64,000 bases of DNA, taken from NCBI RefSeq assembly GCF_009498455.1, contig NZ_CP045644.1:3723001-3787000 (forward strand). Reading direction: 5' to 3'. Below the pieces are notes generated by a model. It saw only the letters and a list, made by a program, of their open reading frames with translations, was not told where the DNA came from and did not search any database. Positions 27,501 through 35,841 of the stretch are shown piece by piece. The DNA comes from Variovorax paradoxus (GTDB taxonomy: Bacteria > Pseudomonadota > Gammaproteobacteria > Burkholderiales > Burkholderiaceae_C). A program made the translations under genes and the position numbers. Within the stretch, counting starts at the first letter, position 1. Each line of letters begins with the position of its first letter.

Positions 27501-29553
27501 AAGATTGGCCGCCTCCGCTCCACGTCAGGTCGCCGAGAAGGATCGCGTCGCTCACGCCGGGGGAGGTTCCGGCATCCAGGCTGTAAACCTTGATGTAGGC
27601 GATGGGGGTCTGCGAGGAGAGCCCCAGTTTCAGCATCGGATCGGGCGAACCCGGGCTGTAGAGCATGTTCTTCGTGCCCAGCAAGACGCCTTCTGCCGAG
27701 TAGAACTCGACCTTTCCGAAAGGGGCCGCGTGCGTGTTGCCGTACTCGATCTCGACGAATTTCGCGGGGTCGGGGAGCTTGAAGTTGACGATGCCCTTGG
27801 CCGAGAGATACAGGTGGGTTGCATCAAAGGGTTCTATATAGCCATAGACCATTTCAATTGCGACGCCGGTGCTGGTCGTGTGCTGCGGCGTTTCCACGCT
27901 GATCTTCGGAAGGTTGTCGAGCGTCTCCCTGCCCTGGAAAGGCGGCGAGATATAGGGCGATACGTTGCCCGCGGCATCCGAAATCGCCACGGAAAGACCA
28001 CCCGCATCCTGCGGCGTGAAGCCGGGGATCAACACCTTGCCGGCCGCAATGTCGGCCGCGGTCAGCGCGTGGTCGAAATGATCCTCTCGCACGATCAGGC
28101 TGACCTTGTGACCCACGGCCACGTTCGCAGGGTTGAACCGAACCTCCACGCCTGCACTGCTCACCGTGACCTGGGTCGCCGCGACGGGTGCGGCGGTGTC
28201 CATCGCCATCGCCTGCGATTGCACCGCGCCCAGGTTGCCGGCCGCGTCGATGACGCGCGTCTGCACGCTCCAGTCGCCGGTGTGGCTGTTGTCGTCCTGC
28301 GCGCTCCATGTGTCGCCGGCCACGAAGGCCGCCTTCCAGGTCTGGCCGCCGTCGGTCGAGACTTGCAGCGTCTCGCCGGCGGCCAGCGCTGCCGACAACT
28401 TGCCCTGCAGCAAACGCCCGGCGCTGCCGTCGTTGGTCAGGTGGTCGTCGGCGTCGAAGCCGCTGTCCTTGCCGATGTCGGTGACGGTGGCGGTCTGCGT
28501 CGGTGCCGTCGTGTCCACCACGAAGTTCCAGGCGCTGCTGGCATCGCTGGTCTGCCCCAGCGGGTTGGTGGACTCGGCGGTGATGTTGTAGGCACCGTCG
28601 GTCAGCGCGGTCAGGGGCGTGAACTCCCACTTGCCGTTGGCGTCGGCCACGGCTTGGCCCAGGAAGGTGGCGCCGTCATAGAACTTGACGATGTGGTTGG
28701 CCTGCGCCGTGCCCGCCAGCGTCGGCTTCGCGTCGTTGGTTGCTTCGCCAGGCTGCAGCATGTGCGGCGCGCCCACGTCGTCGAACACGCTGTCGATGAC
28801 GGGAGCGCTCGGCTTGTCGGTGTTCACGTTGACCGTGTAGCGGCCGGTGGGCCAGGTCTCGTTGCCGGCTCTGTCCGTCTCGACGAGCATGAAGGTGTTC
28901 TGGCCCGCGGCCAGGGGTGAATCGACCTGGAAGGTCCAGTGGCCGTTCTCGCCGATGGTGGCTTGACCCAATTCGTGCGTGCCGGTGCTGTCCTTCACGA
29001 TCACGGTGACGGTATGGCCGGGCGTGCCGGTGCTGATGCCGCTGAGCAGCGGACGCGCGTCGTCAGTGGCTGCGCCCGAGAGCACGTTGCCGGTGATACC
29101 GCCCACGGCGTCCGTGACGCCGGTGACGGCCAGCTTGCTGGCGTCCGGTGGGGTGACGTCGATCTCGAAGTTGAACGGGGCCGAAGCGGCGCTCTCATTG
29201 CCCGAAGGGTCGCGCGCGACGAGGGTGATGGCGTGGAGGCCCTCGGCCAGGTCGATAGACGGTGTGAAGCTCCACAGGCCGTTGTCGCCCACCAGAGCCC
29301 GGCCGATCTCGGTGCCGTTGTCCTTGATGAGGACCGTGTCACCGGGCGTGCCCAGGCCGTGAAAGCCGGGCTGGCGGTCGTCGGTGACACCGCCTGGCGC
29401 CATGGCGTTCTGGATGTCGCCCGCGTCGTCGAAGGCACCGCTCAGGGTGGGGGTCTGCGAGGCAAAAGTCTGCGCGCTTGCGCTTCGTGCCTCGTCAATG
29501 TGCTTGTTGTTCTTGTTGTCGTCGACGACGACATTCGTGTTCTCGGATGCCAT
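24589..29553 (-). CDS. Giant Ig-like repeat surface protein B (fusion-type paralogue)
   Basis: This 1654-residue paralogue begins MASENTNVVVDDNKNNK and carries the same three Ig-like domains and GKDSGF module as protein A, then the EFYSAEGVLLG module and a first leucine-rich strand block (about residues 690-850). Instead of ending, it continues through ITIDRVLDDVGAITGAI into another Ig-like domain, a second GKDSGF module, a low-GC module (about 1070-1273) and a second leucine-rich block with two RTX-like motifs, finishing VHVTIM. It therefore looks like two adhesins fused end to end. No signal peptide is present; type I secretion is inferred. Over long parts its DNA is almost identical to gene A. 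The start is supported by AGGAATTTC before the ATG. Confidence 0.82.
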   Translation of the reverse strand: MASENTNVVVDDNKNNKHIDEARSASAQTFASQTPTLSGAFDDAGDIQNAMAPGGVTDDRQPGFHGLGTPGDTVLIKDNGTEIGRALVGDNGLWSFTPSIDLAEGLHAITLVARDPSGNESAASAPFNFEIDVTPPDASKLAVTGVTDAVGGITGNVLSGAATDDARPLLSGISTGTPGHTVTVIVKDSTGTHELGQATIGENGHWTFQVDSPLAAGQNTFMLVETDRAGNETWPTGRYTVNVNTDKPSAPVIDSVFDDVGAPHMLQPGEATNDAKPTLAGTAQANHIVKFYDGATFLGQAVADANGKWEFTPLTALTDGAYNITAESTNPLGQTSDASSAWNFVVDTTAPTQTATVTDIGKDSGFDADDHLTNDGSAGRLLQGKLSAALAAGETLQVSTDGGQTWKAAFVAGDTWSAQDDNSHTGDWSVQTRVIDAAGNLGAVQSQAMAMDTAAPVAATQVTVSSAGVEVRFNPANVAVGHKVSLIVREDHFDHALTAADIAAGKVLIPGFTPQDAGGLSVAISDAAGNVSPYISPPFQGRETLDNLPKISVETPQHTTSTGVAIEMVYGYIEPFDATHLYLSAKGIVNFKLPDPAKFVEIEYGNTHAAPFGKVEFYSAEGVLLGTKNMLYSPGSPDPMLKLGLSSQTPIAYIKVYSLDAGTSPGVSDAILLGDLTWSGGGQSSTSAQYQTLTDASAGTLHGGSENNVFTVTDVKHLADSALSGNAGLDTFKLSAANQVLDLTSLGHKVSAIEIIDITGTGNNALTLSLAEVLENGAVDQFVANGRVQMMVKGNAGDAVSLLDVLPNGTDPGDWVKGANVTIDGVVYEVYAHSGFKADLLVQQGVTVTLQITIDRVLDDVGAITGAIDKGGFTDDTTPTLQGKAAAGGTVKVYDGATLLGSAVADASGKWSFTPGTALSEGLHNLSATVTPAGGSESARTGVFDLTVDLNRPTATVTDIGKDSGFSADDYLTNDGGAGRLMMGQLSASLAAGETLQVSIDGGTTWKAAFVDGAKWSAQDDNSHTGDWTVQTRVVDVAGNAGPVKSQAMAMDTVAPDAPTKVVVSSGGVEVQFNSTNVVAGHKISVKFGDKYIDQILTESNIAAGKVIVSNPNSPTFLNFNSISSQPVGSVTLGDLKITSQDGLSGYKTPDGTPSFGTTGNSLLLGRSTSSTHYKTTFEFSKGKDYVSFNLGGHDGLGEIVFYDVAGNNIGSIRVLDHSKFPELFQIIQFSAPIGSEIGGFVFTSERDSNSSAIDDFQIGRPLASTEISAAIVDPAGNASQYRDSEGLKNPAASQTLTEASAGTLYGGSDNNVFTVTDVKHLADSAIAGNGGLDTLQLTGANQILDLTDLGRKVSGIEIIDLTGTGNNMLNLSLGDVMENGAVDQFVATGRVQMLVKGNAGDKVTLSDLLPNGTDPGNWVKGANVTINGVVYEVYAHSGFGADLLVQQGVTVTLQNTGAGTFHINPEAEAYVLDHTTQTYTDSDDAFIARLGFADRLEGGAGNDTFTQVGTSDVVHGGAGDDVIRVNSGDFTRIEGGLGIDTLVMDGKSMHIDLSALGMKVQGFERFDLGAGGNTLALSAADVLAGGARDMVTADGKVQMLVNGANGDVDLLGGSDGWSQGSNTTVGDVTYTVYTNLAGTAELLVEDKVHVTIM
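25735..26345 (-). other. Low-GC module inside adhesin gene B
   Basis: A stretch of about 610 bases, far richer in A/T than the rest of the gene, encodes about 200 residues including KDYVSFNLGGHDGLGEIVFYDVAG. It corresponds in position and pattern to the low-GC module of gene A. Codon use differs from the flanks on both sides, and the edges are sharp. Confidence 0.65.
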
Positions 29554-29812
29554 GAAATTCCTGTGCTCTGAATAAGGAAACAAGACCGGATCGGCGTGCG
29601 AATGCGCACGGCGCGATCAAACAGTCGGGGGGATAGAGCACTCTAGGAAGAACAGCCGAGCGAGGCCATCGGACGAGTCTGAAAGCCAAGCTTGGAGGAA
29701 TAAGGCGGCGCTGAAAGTGAGAGAAAAGTCTCATTCGAGACAGTGGATGGATGCCGGGAAGCGCAGGAAAAGGCGAGGCATCCGCGGGACGCCGCGCCCG
29801 CAAGCACCAAAG
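29554..29812 (-). repeat. Leader region of adhesin gene B
   Basis: No gene lies here. Bases 29554 to about 29720 repeat the leader of gene A, including the hairpin CGTGCG-AATG-CGCACG (29595-29610); beyond that point the sequence is unlike the other two leaders. The conserved part presumably contains the untranslated leader and promoter. Confidence 0.6.
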
Positions 29813-29851
29813 AAAAACGCGACAGCTGCACGGGGCGGCTGTCGCGTTTTT
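29813..29851 (-). terminator. Terminator of adhesin gene C (repeat copy 3)
   Basis: AAAAACGCGACAGC (29813-29826) pairs with GCTGTCGCGTTTTT (29838-29851), the longest of the three stems, with U-runs on both strands. It separates gene C from the leader of gene B. Confidence 0.85.
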
Positions 29852-29884
29852 TTCATCCGACGCGCGTTGCGCCGGTGAGCCGGT

Positions 29885-32800
29885 TTACAGGATCGTCACG
29901 TGAACCTTGTCCTCGACCAGCAGCTCGGCAGTGCCGGCGAGGTTGGTGTAGACGCTGTAGGTCACGCCGCCGACATTGGCATTGCCGCCTTGGGTCCAGC
30001 CGTCGTTTCCAGCACTGCCGCCGAGCAGATCGACGTCGCCATTGGCGCCGTTGACCAGCATCTGCACCTTGCCGTCGGCCGTGACCATGTCGCGCATGCC
30101 ACCGGCGAGCACGTCGCTCGCGTGCAGGGACAGCGTGTTGCCGCCCGCACCGAGGTCGAACTTTTCGAAGCCTTGCAGCTTCAGGCCGAAGGCCGTCAGG
30201 TCGATGTGCATGGCCTTGCCGTCCATCAACAGGGTGTCGATGCCCAGGCCGCCTTCGACGCGGTCGAAGTCGCCGCTGAGGACGTGGATGACGTCGTCGC
30301 CCGAACCGCCGTGCGCCACGTCGCCCGTGCCGACGTTGGTGAAGGTGTCGTTGCCTGCACCGCCGCTCAGACGATCGGCGAAGCCGAGCCTGGCGATGAG
30401 TGCGTCGTCGCCCGCGGTGTAGCTGTGCGTCGAATGGTCGAGCACGTCATCCGATGCGACATCGTCGACGCTGAATGCCTTGAGCGCCACGTTGCTGAGC
30501 TTGACGTTCACGCCTTTCTGCACCAGCAGCTCGGCCGCGAGCGTGGAGAACTGGTACACGTCGTACACCACGCCCTGCACGGTGACGCTGGCCTTCTTGA
30601 GCCAGTCGCCCTGGTCGTTCTTGTTGGGCAGCAGGTCGCTCAGGTTCACGATGTCGCCGGCATTGCCCTTGACCATCATCTGCACACGGCTCTTGTCGCC
30701 CGTGTGGAACAGGTCGAGGCCGCCGTTGTTCAGCACTTCGGCCAGCGACAGGGTCAGGGTGTTGTTGCCGGTGCCGGTGATGTCGATGACTTCCATGGAA
30801 CTCAGCTTGCCCGCGGCCTTGGTCAGGTTGAGCGCATGCGCGGCGCCCACGAGCTTCAGCGTGTCGATGCCGCTGCCGCCATGGACGGCCGCCGTGGCCT
30901 GGTTGAAGTAGGTCGTCGCACTGATCTGCAGCGACACCACGTCGTCGCCCGCGCTGCCGTAGAAGGTCTCGGGTGCGTACTCGATGAGGTTCGGGTCGCG
31001 CGCCTCCGCCACGTGGTTCACCACGCGGTGGTTGAACGCGTCCAGGGTCACGCTCGGGCTCTGGGCGACGACCTTGAACGAGCCGATGTCCACCAGCGCG
31101 GCCGAGGTGTAGGTGAAGGTCTTGGTGTGGCGCGCGTCGGTGCCGCCGATGAAGTCCGCGGTGTGGATCAGGTTGCCCTTGACGTCGAACACCTGGATCC
31201 GGGCACCCGTGGCGTTGTCGATGCCGGTCAGGCGCAGCGAGACGTAGTTCGCGGGCTTGTCCAGGGTGAACAGGGCGTTGGCTTGTGCGCCATCGCTCAG
31301 GGTCAGCCCGGCCAGCGTGGTCGTGGTCACGGCCGTCTTGGCCAGCGTGCCGAAGGTCGTGACCTTGAAGCCGGTGCCGGTGTACACGTCGCCCACGGGG
31401 GTCTTCTGCAGGGTGTCGCCCACCATCGTGGTGGTGAAGGTGCCCACCACGTTGTACGGCTGGGACACCGCGCCGAGCGCGCCGTCCTTGCCGATGATCT
31501 GCGCGGTGACCGCGAAGTCCTTGGCCGCGCCCTGGTACGAGTAGGTCACGCTCGAAGGAACCTTGAGCGTGGCCGTGCCGTTGGTGATGTCCGCCTGCGT
31601 CAGCACCTGGTCGTAGGTGCTCGCGCCCCACTGGACGTGCACCTTGTCGCCGACCTTCGCGCCCGTGCCGGCGAGCGACAGCAGCACCTGCGAGCCGTCT
31701 TGCGCCTTGGTGGTGGTGTAGACGCCTTCGGCCTCCGCGATGCGCGTGATGGTCGGTGCTTCCGCGGCGGAGACCCAGGCCACGTCCTGGGTGGTCAGAA
31801 CGCCGCTGTTGTTGCCCTTGTCGTCGACGACACGGGTCTGGATCTTCCAGTCGCCGGGGTGTGCCTGCGTGTCGACGAAGGCCCAGTTCCCGCCGTTCAG
31901 CGCCGCGTTGTGCCAGCTGGCGCCGCCGTCGGTCGACACCTGCAGCGACAGGCCGTCGGCCAGCGCAGCCTTGAGGGTGCCGGCAATGAGGCGGCCGCCG
32001 CTGTTGTCTGCGGTGACGTAGTTTCCGGCTACGCCCTCGTCCTTGCCCATCTGGGTGACGGTCACCGAGTCTGTGCCGACCTGCGGCAGCTTGTCGGTGA
32101 TGTACAGCTTGGAGGTCTGGCTTTCGCCCTTGCTGTTGACGGCCGTGTAGCCGAACACGTACTCGATGCTGCCGCCCAGGGTCAGCTCGTCGTTCTCACT
32201 GGCATACGCGCGGAAGATGTAGTCGCCGGCGCTGTGGCCGATCGTGCTCTTCATGAACACGGTGAGCTGTCCCGCGTCGGTCTTCAGCGTGAGCACGCCC
32301 GACGCCTTGTCGTAGGTTGCGCCGACCTTGCCGCTGGCGTTGTCCACCGCCAGCTGGTCCGCGGCGGTGATGCGGAACACCTCGTTGCCCACGGTGAACT
32401 GGCTGATCTTCGCTTTGGCGTCCATGACCACCTGGGTGTCGTTCTTCAGCAGGCTGCCGTAGGCCCAGGACACGAACATCTGGTCGATCACCGCGTCCTT
32501 CAGATCGGCCGGATTGGCGACGGCCACCGTCGTTCCGCTGGTCGAGACCTGGTTCAGGGCGGACAGGCCGGCACTCGCGCCGATGGCCACGGTGGTGACC
32601 TCGATGGGGTTCGACGTCACCGACTTGCCGTCCGGGTCGTCCATCAGGGCCTGCCACTGCTTCAGCGTTGCGGCGCTGGTGGCGTAGGGGTAGGGGTAGC
32701 CATCCGACAGGAAGAACACCTGCTTCATCTTGAAGGGGTTGTTGCCCGCGGCGGCGTACTCGGCCTTGATGAGCTGGCTTGCCAGGGTCAGCGCGTTGTC

Positions 32801-34438
32801 GAAGTTCGTGTTCTGGTAGGCGGAGACCGTCGAGTTGATCGCCGCGATCAGCTTGGCGTAGTTCGGGTCCTTGTCGCCCGTGAACGTGAAGGTGCCCTTG
32901 TGGGTGGCGCTGCTGCCGAAGGCGATCAGGCTGAACGTGGCCGGCACGTTCATCTTGGCGTACGCCTCGGCGAGCGCCTTCATCGACTGGACCTGGTTGG
33001 CGCTCTTGGCCCCCGCCATGCTGTTGGAGATGTCGGCAATGAAGGTCACGCTGATCGACTTCTTGCTTTCAGCCAGGCTGGCGTGGTCATCGCCGCTGTC
33101 GTTCATGCTGAAGTCGATCACCTTGGAGGGCGCGCTGCTGTTGCCGGCGACGTCGATGACGGTGTGGCTGAAGCTGTGCAGGCCGATGGTCAGCGGCACG
33201 GTGGGCGTGAATGTCCAGTCGCCCGCACCGTTGGTTTGCGTGCGGCCGATTTCCTTGCCGTGGTCGTAGATGACGACGGTCGTGTTCGGCTCGGCGTTGC
33301 CTGCATAGGTCGGCGTGCTGTCATCGGTGACGGAGCCGTGGGCAATGGGCCCTTGAATCGGACCGACGTTGTCGCTCAGTACCGCGTCCGACGCGGCGGG
33401 CGCCGTGTAGTCGGTGGTCAGCGGGAACGCGCCCGAGGGCTCGCTCACGTTGCCGATCTTGTCGGTGGCCGTGGCGGTGATGTTGTGCGGGCCTTCGGGC
33501 AGCGCGACGCTGGGGGTGAAGCTCCAGTTGCCTCGGGCGTCGGCGACGGTCTCGCCCAGGTAGGTGGCGCCGTCGTAGAGCTGGACGGTGTGCTTCGCCG
33601 GTGCGGTGCCCGAGAGGGTGGGCCTGGCGTCGTCGGTCACTTCGCCCGGCAGCAGCATGTGCGGCGTGCCCACGTCGTCGAACACGCTCTCAATGATGGG
33701 AGCGGCCGGCTTTTCGGTGTTCACGGTCACGCGGTACGGCGCGGTCAGTGCGGTCTCGTTGCCGGCGACGTCCACTTCGTAGACCCGCAGCATGTTCTGG
33801 CCGGAGGCCAGCGGGGCGTCGACCTGCAGCGTCCAGTGGCCGTGCTCGCCGATGACGGCGCGGCCCAGTTCGCGTTCACCCGACGCGTCCCTGACCCTCA
33901 CGATGACGGTGTGGCCGGGCACGCCGGAGCTGGTGCCGCTGATCAGCGGGCGCGCGTCGTCGGTGGCTGCACCGGACGTGATGTTGCCGGTGATGCCGCC
34001 CACGGTGTCCAGCACGCCGGTGATGGCCAGTTGGCTGGCGTCGGGTGGGGTGACGTCGATCTCGAAGTTGAACGGGGCGGAAGGGGCGCTCTCGTTGCCG
34101 GAGGCATCGCGCGCGATGAGGGTGATGGCGTGAAGCCCTTCGCCCATGTCGGTCGACGGGGTGAAGCTCCACAGGCCGCTTGCACCGACCCTGGCCTTGC
34201 CGATCTCGGTGCCGTTGTCCTGGATGACGATGGTGTCGCCGGGCGTGCCCTGGCCGTGGAATTCGGGCTGGCGGTCGTCGGTGATGCTGCCGGGTGCAAG
34301 GTTGCCCTGGATGTCACCGGCGTTGTCGAAGGCCCCGTCCAAGACGGGCGGCTGCACCGTGAACGTCGACATGCCCGCACTCGCTGCGCGACCGATGTTC
34401 GTGTCGTCGACGGCGATGGTGGTTTTCTCTGATGCCAT
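29885..34438 (-). CDS. Giant Ig-like surface protein C with von Willebrand A domain
   Basis: The product (1517 residues) begins MASEKTTIAVDDTN and has four Ig-like domains (about residues 25-440). A von Willebrand factor A domain follows (about 455-650): KSISVTFIADISNSM contains a complete DxSxS metal-ion-dependent adhesion motif at about 468, and FFLSDGYPYP follows. Two GKD-type modules, a jelly-roll-like module (YVSLRLTGID), a leucine-rich block, one GGAGND motif and the end VHVTIL complete it. The vWA domain, which the paralogues lack, suggests metal-dependent binding to a host or matrix ligand. The start is taken at MASEK by analogy with A and B, since the ribosome site is weak; an in-frame ATG at 34486 exists. 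Confidence 0.82.
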   Translation of the reverse strand: MASEKTTIAVDDTNIGRAASAGMSTFTVQPPVLDGAFDNAGDIQGNLAPGSITDDRQPEFHGQGTPGDTIVIQDNGTEIGKARVGASGLWSFTPSTDMGEGLHAITLIARDASGNESAPSAPFNFEIDVTPPDASQLAITGVLDTVGGITGNITSGAATDDARPLISGTSSGVPGHTVIVRVRDASGERELGRAVIGEHGHWTLQVDAPLASGQNMLRVYEVDVAGNETALTAPYRVTVNTEKPAAPIIESVFDDVGTPHMLLPGEVTDDARPTLSGTAPAKHTVQLYDGATYLGETVADARGNWSFTPSVALPEGPHNITATATDKIGNVSEPSGAFPLTTDYTAPAASDAVLSDNVGPIQGPIAHGSVTDDSTPTYAGNAEPNTTVVIYDHGKEIGRTQTNGAGDWTFTPTVPLTIGLHSFSHTVIDVAGNSSAPSKVIDFSMNDSGDDHASLAESKKSISVTFIADISNSMAGAKSANQVQSMKALAEAYAKMNVPATFSLIAFGSSATHKGTFTFTGDKDPNYAKLIAAINSTVSAYQNTNFDNALTLASQLIKAEYAAAGNNPFKMKQVFFLSDGYPYPYATSAATLKQWQALMDDPDGKSVTSNPIEVTTVAIGASAGLSALNQVSTSGTTVAVANPADLKDAVIDQMFVSWAYGSLLKNDTQVVMDAKAKISQFTVGNEVFRITAADQLAVDNASGKVGATYDKASGVLTLKTDAGQLTVFMKSTIGHSAGDYIFRAYASENDELTLGGSIEYVFGYTAVNSKGESQTSKLYITDKLPQVGTDSVTVTQMGKDEGVAGNYVTADNSGGRLIAGTLKAALADGLSLQVSTDGGASWHNAALNGGNWAFVDTQAHPGDWKIQTRVVDDKGNNSGVLTTQDVAWVSAAEAPTITRIAEAEGVYTTTKAQDGSQVLLSLAGTGAKVGDKVHVQWGASTYDQVLTQADITNGTATLKVPSSVTYSYQGAAKDFAVTAQIIGKDGALGAVSQPYNVVGTFTTTMVGDTLQKTPVGDVYTGTGFKVTTFGTLAKTAVTTTTLAGLTLSDGAQANALFTLDKPANYVSLRLTGIDNATGARIQVFDVKGNLIHTADFIGGTDARHTKTFTYTSAALVDIGSFKVVAQSPSVTLDAFNHRVVNHVAEARDPNLIEYAPETFYGSAGDDVVSLQISATTYFNQATAAVHGGSGIDTLKLVGAAHALNLTKAAGKLSSMEVIDITGTGNNTLTLSLAEVLNNGGLDLFHTGDKSRVQMMVKGNAGDIVNLSDLLPNKNDQGDWLKKASVTVQGVVYDVYQFSTLAAELLVQKGVNVKLSNVALKAFSVDDVASDDVLDHSTHSYTAGDDALIARLGFADRLSGGAGNDTFTNVGTGDVAHGGSGDDVIHVLSGDFDRVEGGLGIDTLLMDGKAMHIDLTAFGLKLQGFEKFDLGAGGNTLSLHASDVLAGGMRDMVTADGKVQMLVNGANGDVDLLGGSAGNDGWTQGGNANVGGVTYSVYTNLAGTAELLVEDKVHVTIL

Positions 34439-34673
34439 GGATGTAATTTCTCTGCTCTGGACGGGGACAGGAAGCCGGACCGACACATGAACGCACGCGG
34501 TTCGATCAAGCGGTCTGGGGGATCGGGCACTCTAGGAAGAGCCGCCAGGCGAAACCATGGGACGAGTCTGAAAGTCAGGCATGAAGGAACAGAGGGGCGT
34601 TGAAAGTGCAAACAAAGCCATTGGCTACGGCACATAGAACACCGAAGCCGGCGTTCGTCGTGCGCGAGGGCGC
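34439..34673 (-). repeat. Leader region of adhesin gene C joined to the remnant gene
   Basis: This gene-free stretch matches the leaders of A and B near the start codon (ACTCTAGGAAGA core at 34529-34540) and matches leader A further upstream to about 34665. At 34674 it runs straight into the broken 3' part of the remnant copy, with no terminator between. A deletion has evidently removed the last codons and terminator of the fourth gene. Confidence 0.6.
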
Positions 34674-35057
34674 GCCGCCGACATTGGTGTTGCTGCCCTG
34701 GGTCCAACCGTCGCTGCCGCCGAGCAGGTCGACATCGCCGTTGGCGCCGTTCACCAGCATCTGCACCTTGCCGTCGGCCATGACCATGTCGCGCACACCG
34801 CCGGCCAGCACGTCGCTCGCGCTCAGCGCCAGCGTGTTGCCGCCCGCACCGAGGTCGAACTTCTCGAAGCCTTGCACCTTCATGCCGAGGGCCGACAGGT
34901 CGATGTGCATGGCCTTGCCGTCCATGACGAGGGTGTCGATGCCCAGGCCGCCGTCGAGGCTTGCGAAATCGCCGCTGTGGATGCGGACCGTGTCATCGCC
35001 GGAACCGCCATGCACCACGTCGGCCGTGCCGACGGTGGTGAAGGTGTCGTTGCCTGC
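34674..35057 (-). pseudogene. Truncated fourth adhesin copy
   Basis: About 128 codons match the C-terminal region of adhesins A-C, from AGNDTFTTVGTADVVHGG through LGIDTLVMDGKAMHIDLSALG and GNTLALSASDVLAGG to NVGG. Both ends are missing: upstream it stops abruptly at 35057 within the RTX motif, and downstream it lacks the last 22 or so residues and the terminator. The frame itself is intact, so the loss looks recent. It is probably not expressed as a functional protein. Confidence 0.8.
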
Positions 35058-35153
35058 GAGTGAGGACAAAGTCGTACGCGATGGCACAACGCAGGTCACG
35101 CAAGGCGCTCCAGGCGCCGTGCTGCTCGTTTTTGCGAGGCGGGCGGTGCCGCC

Positions 35154-35744
35154 TCAGCGCGCGGCGCGAATGGCCGACTTCGGCCGGAAGGCCTTGCAGA
35201 CCGTGTCGTCGGTCTCGAGGTACGGCCCTCCGATGAGGTCGATGCAGTAGGGCACGGCGGCGAAGATGCCGGGGACGATCTGCGTGCCGTCGGCGTCCTT
35301 CAGCCCTTCGAGCGTCTCGGCGATCGACTTGGGCTGGCCCGGCAGGTTGATGATGAGGCTCTGGTCGCGAATGACGGCCACCTGGCGCGAGAGGATGGCG
35401 GTGGGCACGAAGCGCAGGCTGATCTGGCGCATCTGTTCGCCGAAGCCTGGCATTTCCTTGTGGGCCACGGCCAGCGTGGCCTCGGGCGTCACGTCGCGCA
35501 GCGCGGGCCCGGTGCCGCCGGTGGTGAGCACGAGCGAGCAGCCGGCGTCGACCAGTTCGATGAGCGTGGCGCTGATGCGCGCGGTTTCGTCGGGGATGAG
35601 GCGGGCTTCGAATTCGAGCGGGTTCTTCAGCGCCCGGCCCAGCCACTCTTTCAGTGCAGGCAGGCCCTTGTCTTCGTAGGTGCCGCTGGAGGCGCGGTCG
35701 CTGATGGAGACGATGCCGATGCGGACGGAGTCAGGTGCGCTCAT
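35154..35744 (-). CDS. mog: Molybdopterin adenylyltransferase
   Basis: The 196-residue product activates molybdopterin with ATP to give adenylyl-molybdopterin, the step before molybdenum insertion in molybdenum cofactor synthesis. It begins RIGIVSISDRASSGTYEDKG and has the MPT-binding loop TTGGTGPALRDVTPEA and the later RDQSLIINLPGQPKSI segment, all typical for MogA. The length is usual for the family. The gene lies between the broken adhesin copy and a pair of palindromic repeats; no other molybdenum cofactor gene is in the window. Confidence 0.93.
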   Translation of the reverse strand: MSAPDSVRIGIVSISDRASSGTYEDKGLPALKEWLGRALKNPLEFEARLIPDETARISATLIELVDAGCSLVLTTGGTGPALRDVTPEATLAVAHKEMPGFGEQMRQISLRFVPTAILSRQVAVIRDQSLIINLPGQPKSIAETLEGLKDADGTQIVPGIFAAVPYCIDLIGGPYLETDDTVCKAFRPKSAIRAAR

Positions 35745-35760
35745 GGTGTTCTTGCTCCTC

Positions 35761-35801
35761 TTGCTCCCTCTCCCGCTTGCGGGAGAGGGCGGGGGTGAGG
35801 G
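35761..35801. repeat. REP-like palindromic element, left copy
   Basis: CCCTCTCCCGC (35766-35776) and GCGGGAGAGGG (35779-35789) form a perfect 11-bp hairpin with a two-base loop, followed by GGGGGTGAGGG. It is the reverse complement of the type of element at 35842-35880. Elements of this kind are scattered in many proteobacteria between genes. Confidence 0.75.
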
Positions 35802-35841
35802 TTGCTGGCGATGGACAGGGCGTGCGGGCGTACAGGCTCTC

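Noticed and set aside
29900..34432. Open frame of 1510 codons on the plus strand opposite adhesin C
   Set aside because: It is the mirror of a GC-rich repeat gene; the translation is rich in Val/Ala/Gly/Arg/His without family features, whereas the minus-strand product shows Ig-like and vWA domains and a terminator.
20708..35057. CRISPR-like repetition in the adhesin region
   Set aside because: The repeats are long in-frame protein modules of differing lengths, not short direct repeats with unique spacers.
35081..35153. Possible start of a small gene between the adhesin remnant and mog
   Set aside because: The stretch is only about 70 bases, has no start codon with a ribosome site and mostly reflects the tail of mog.
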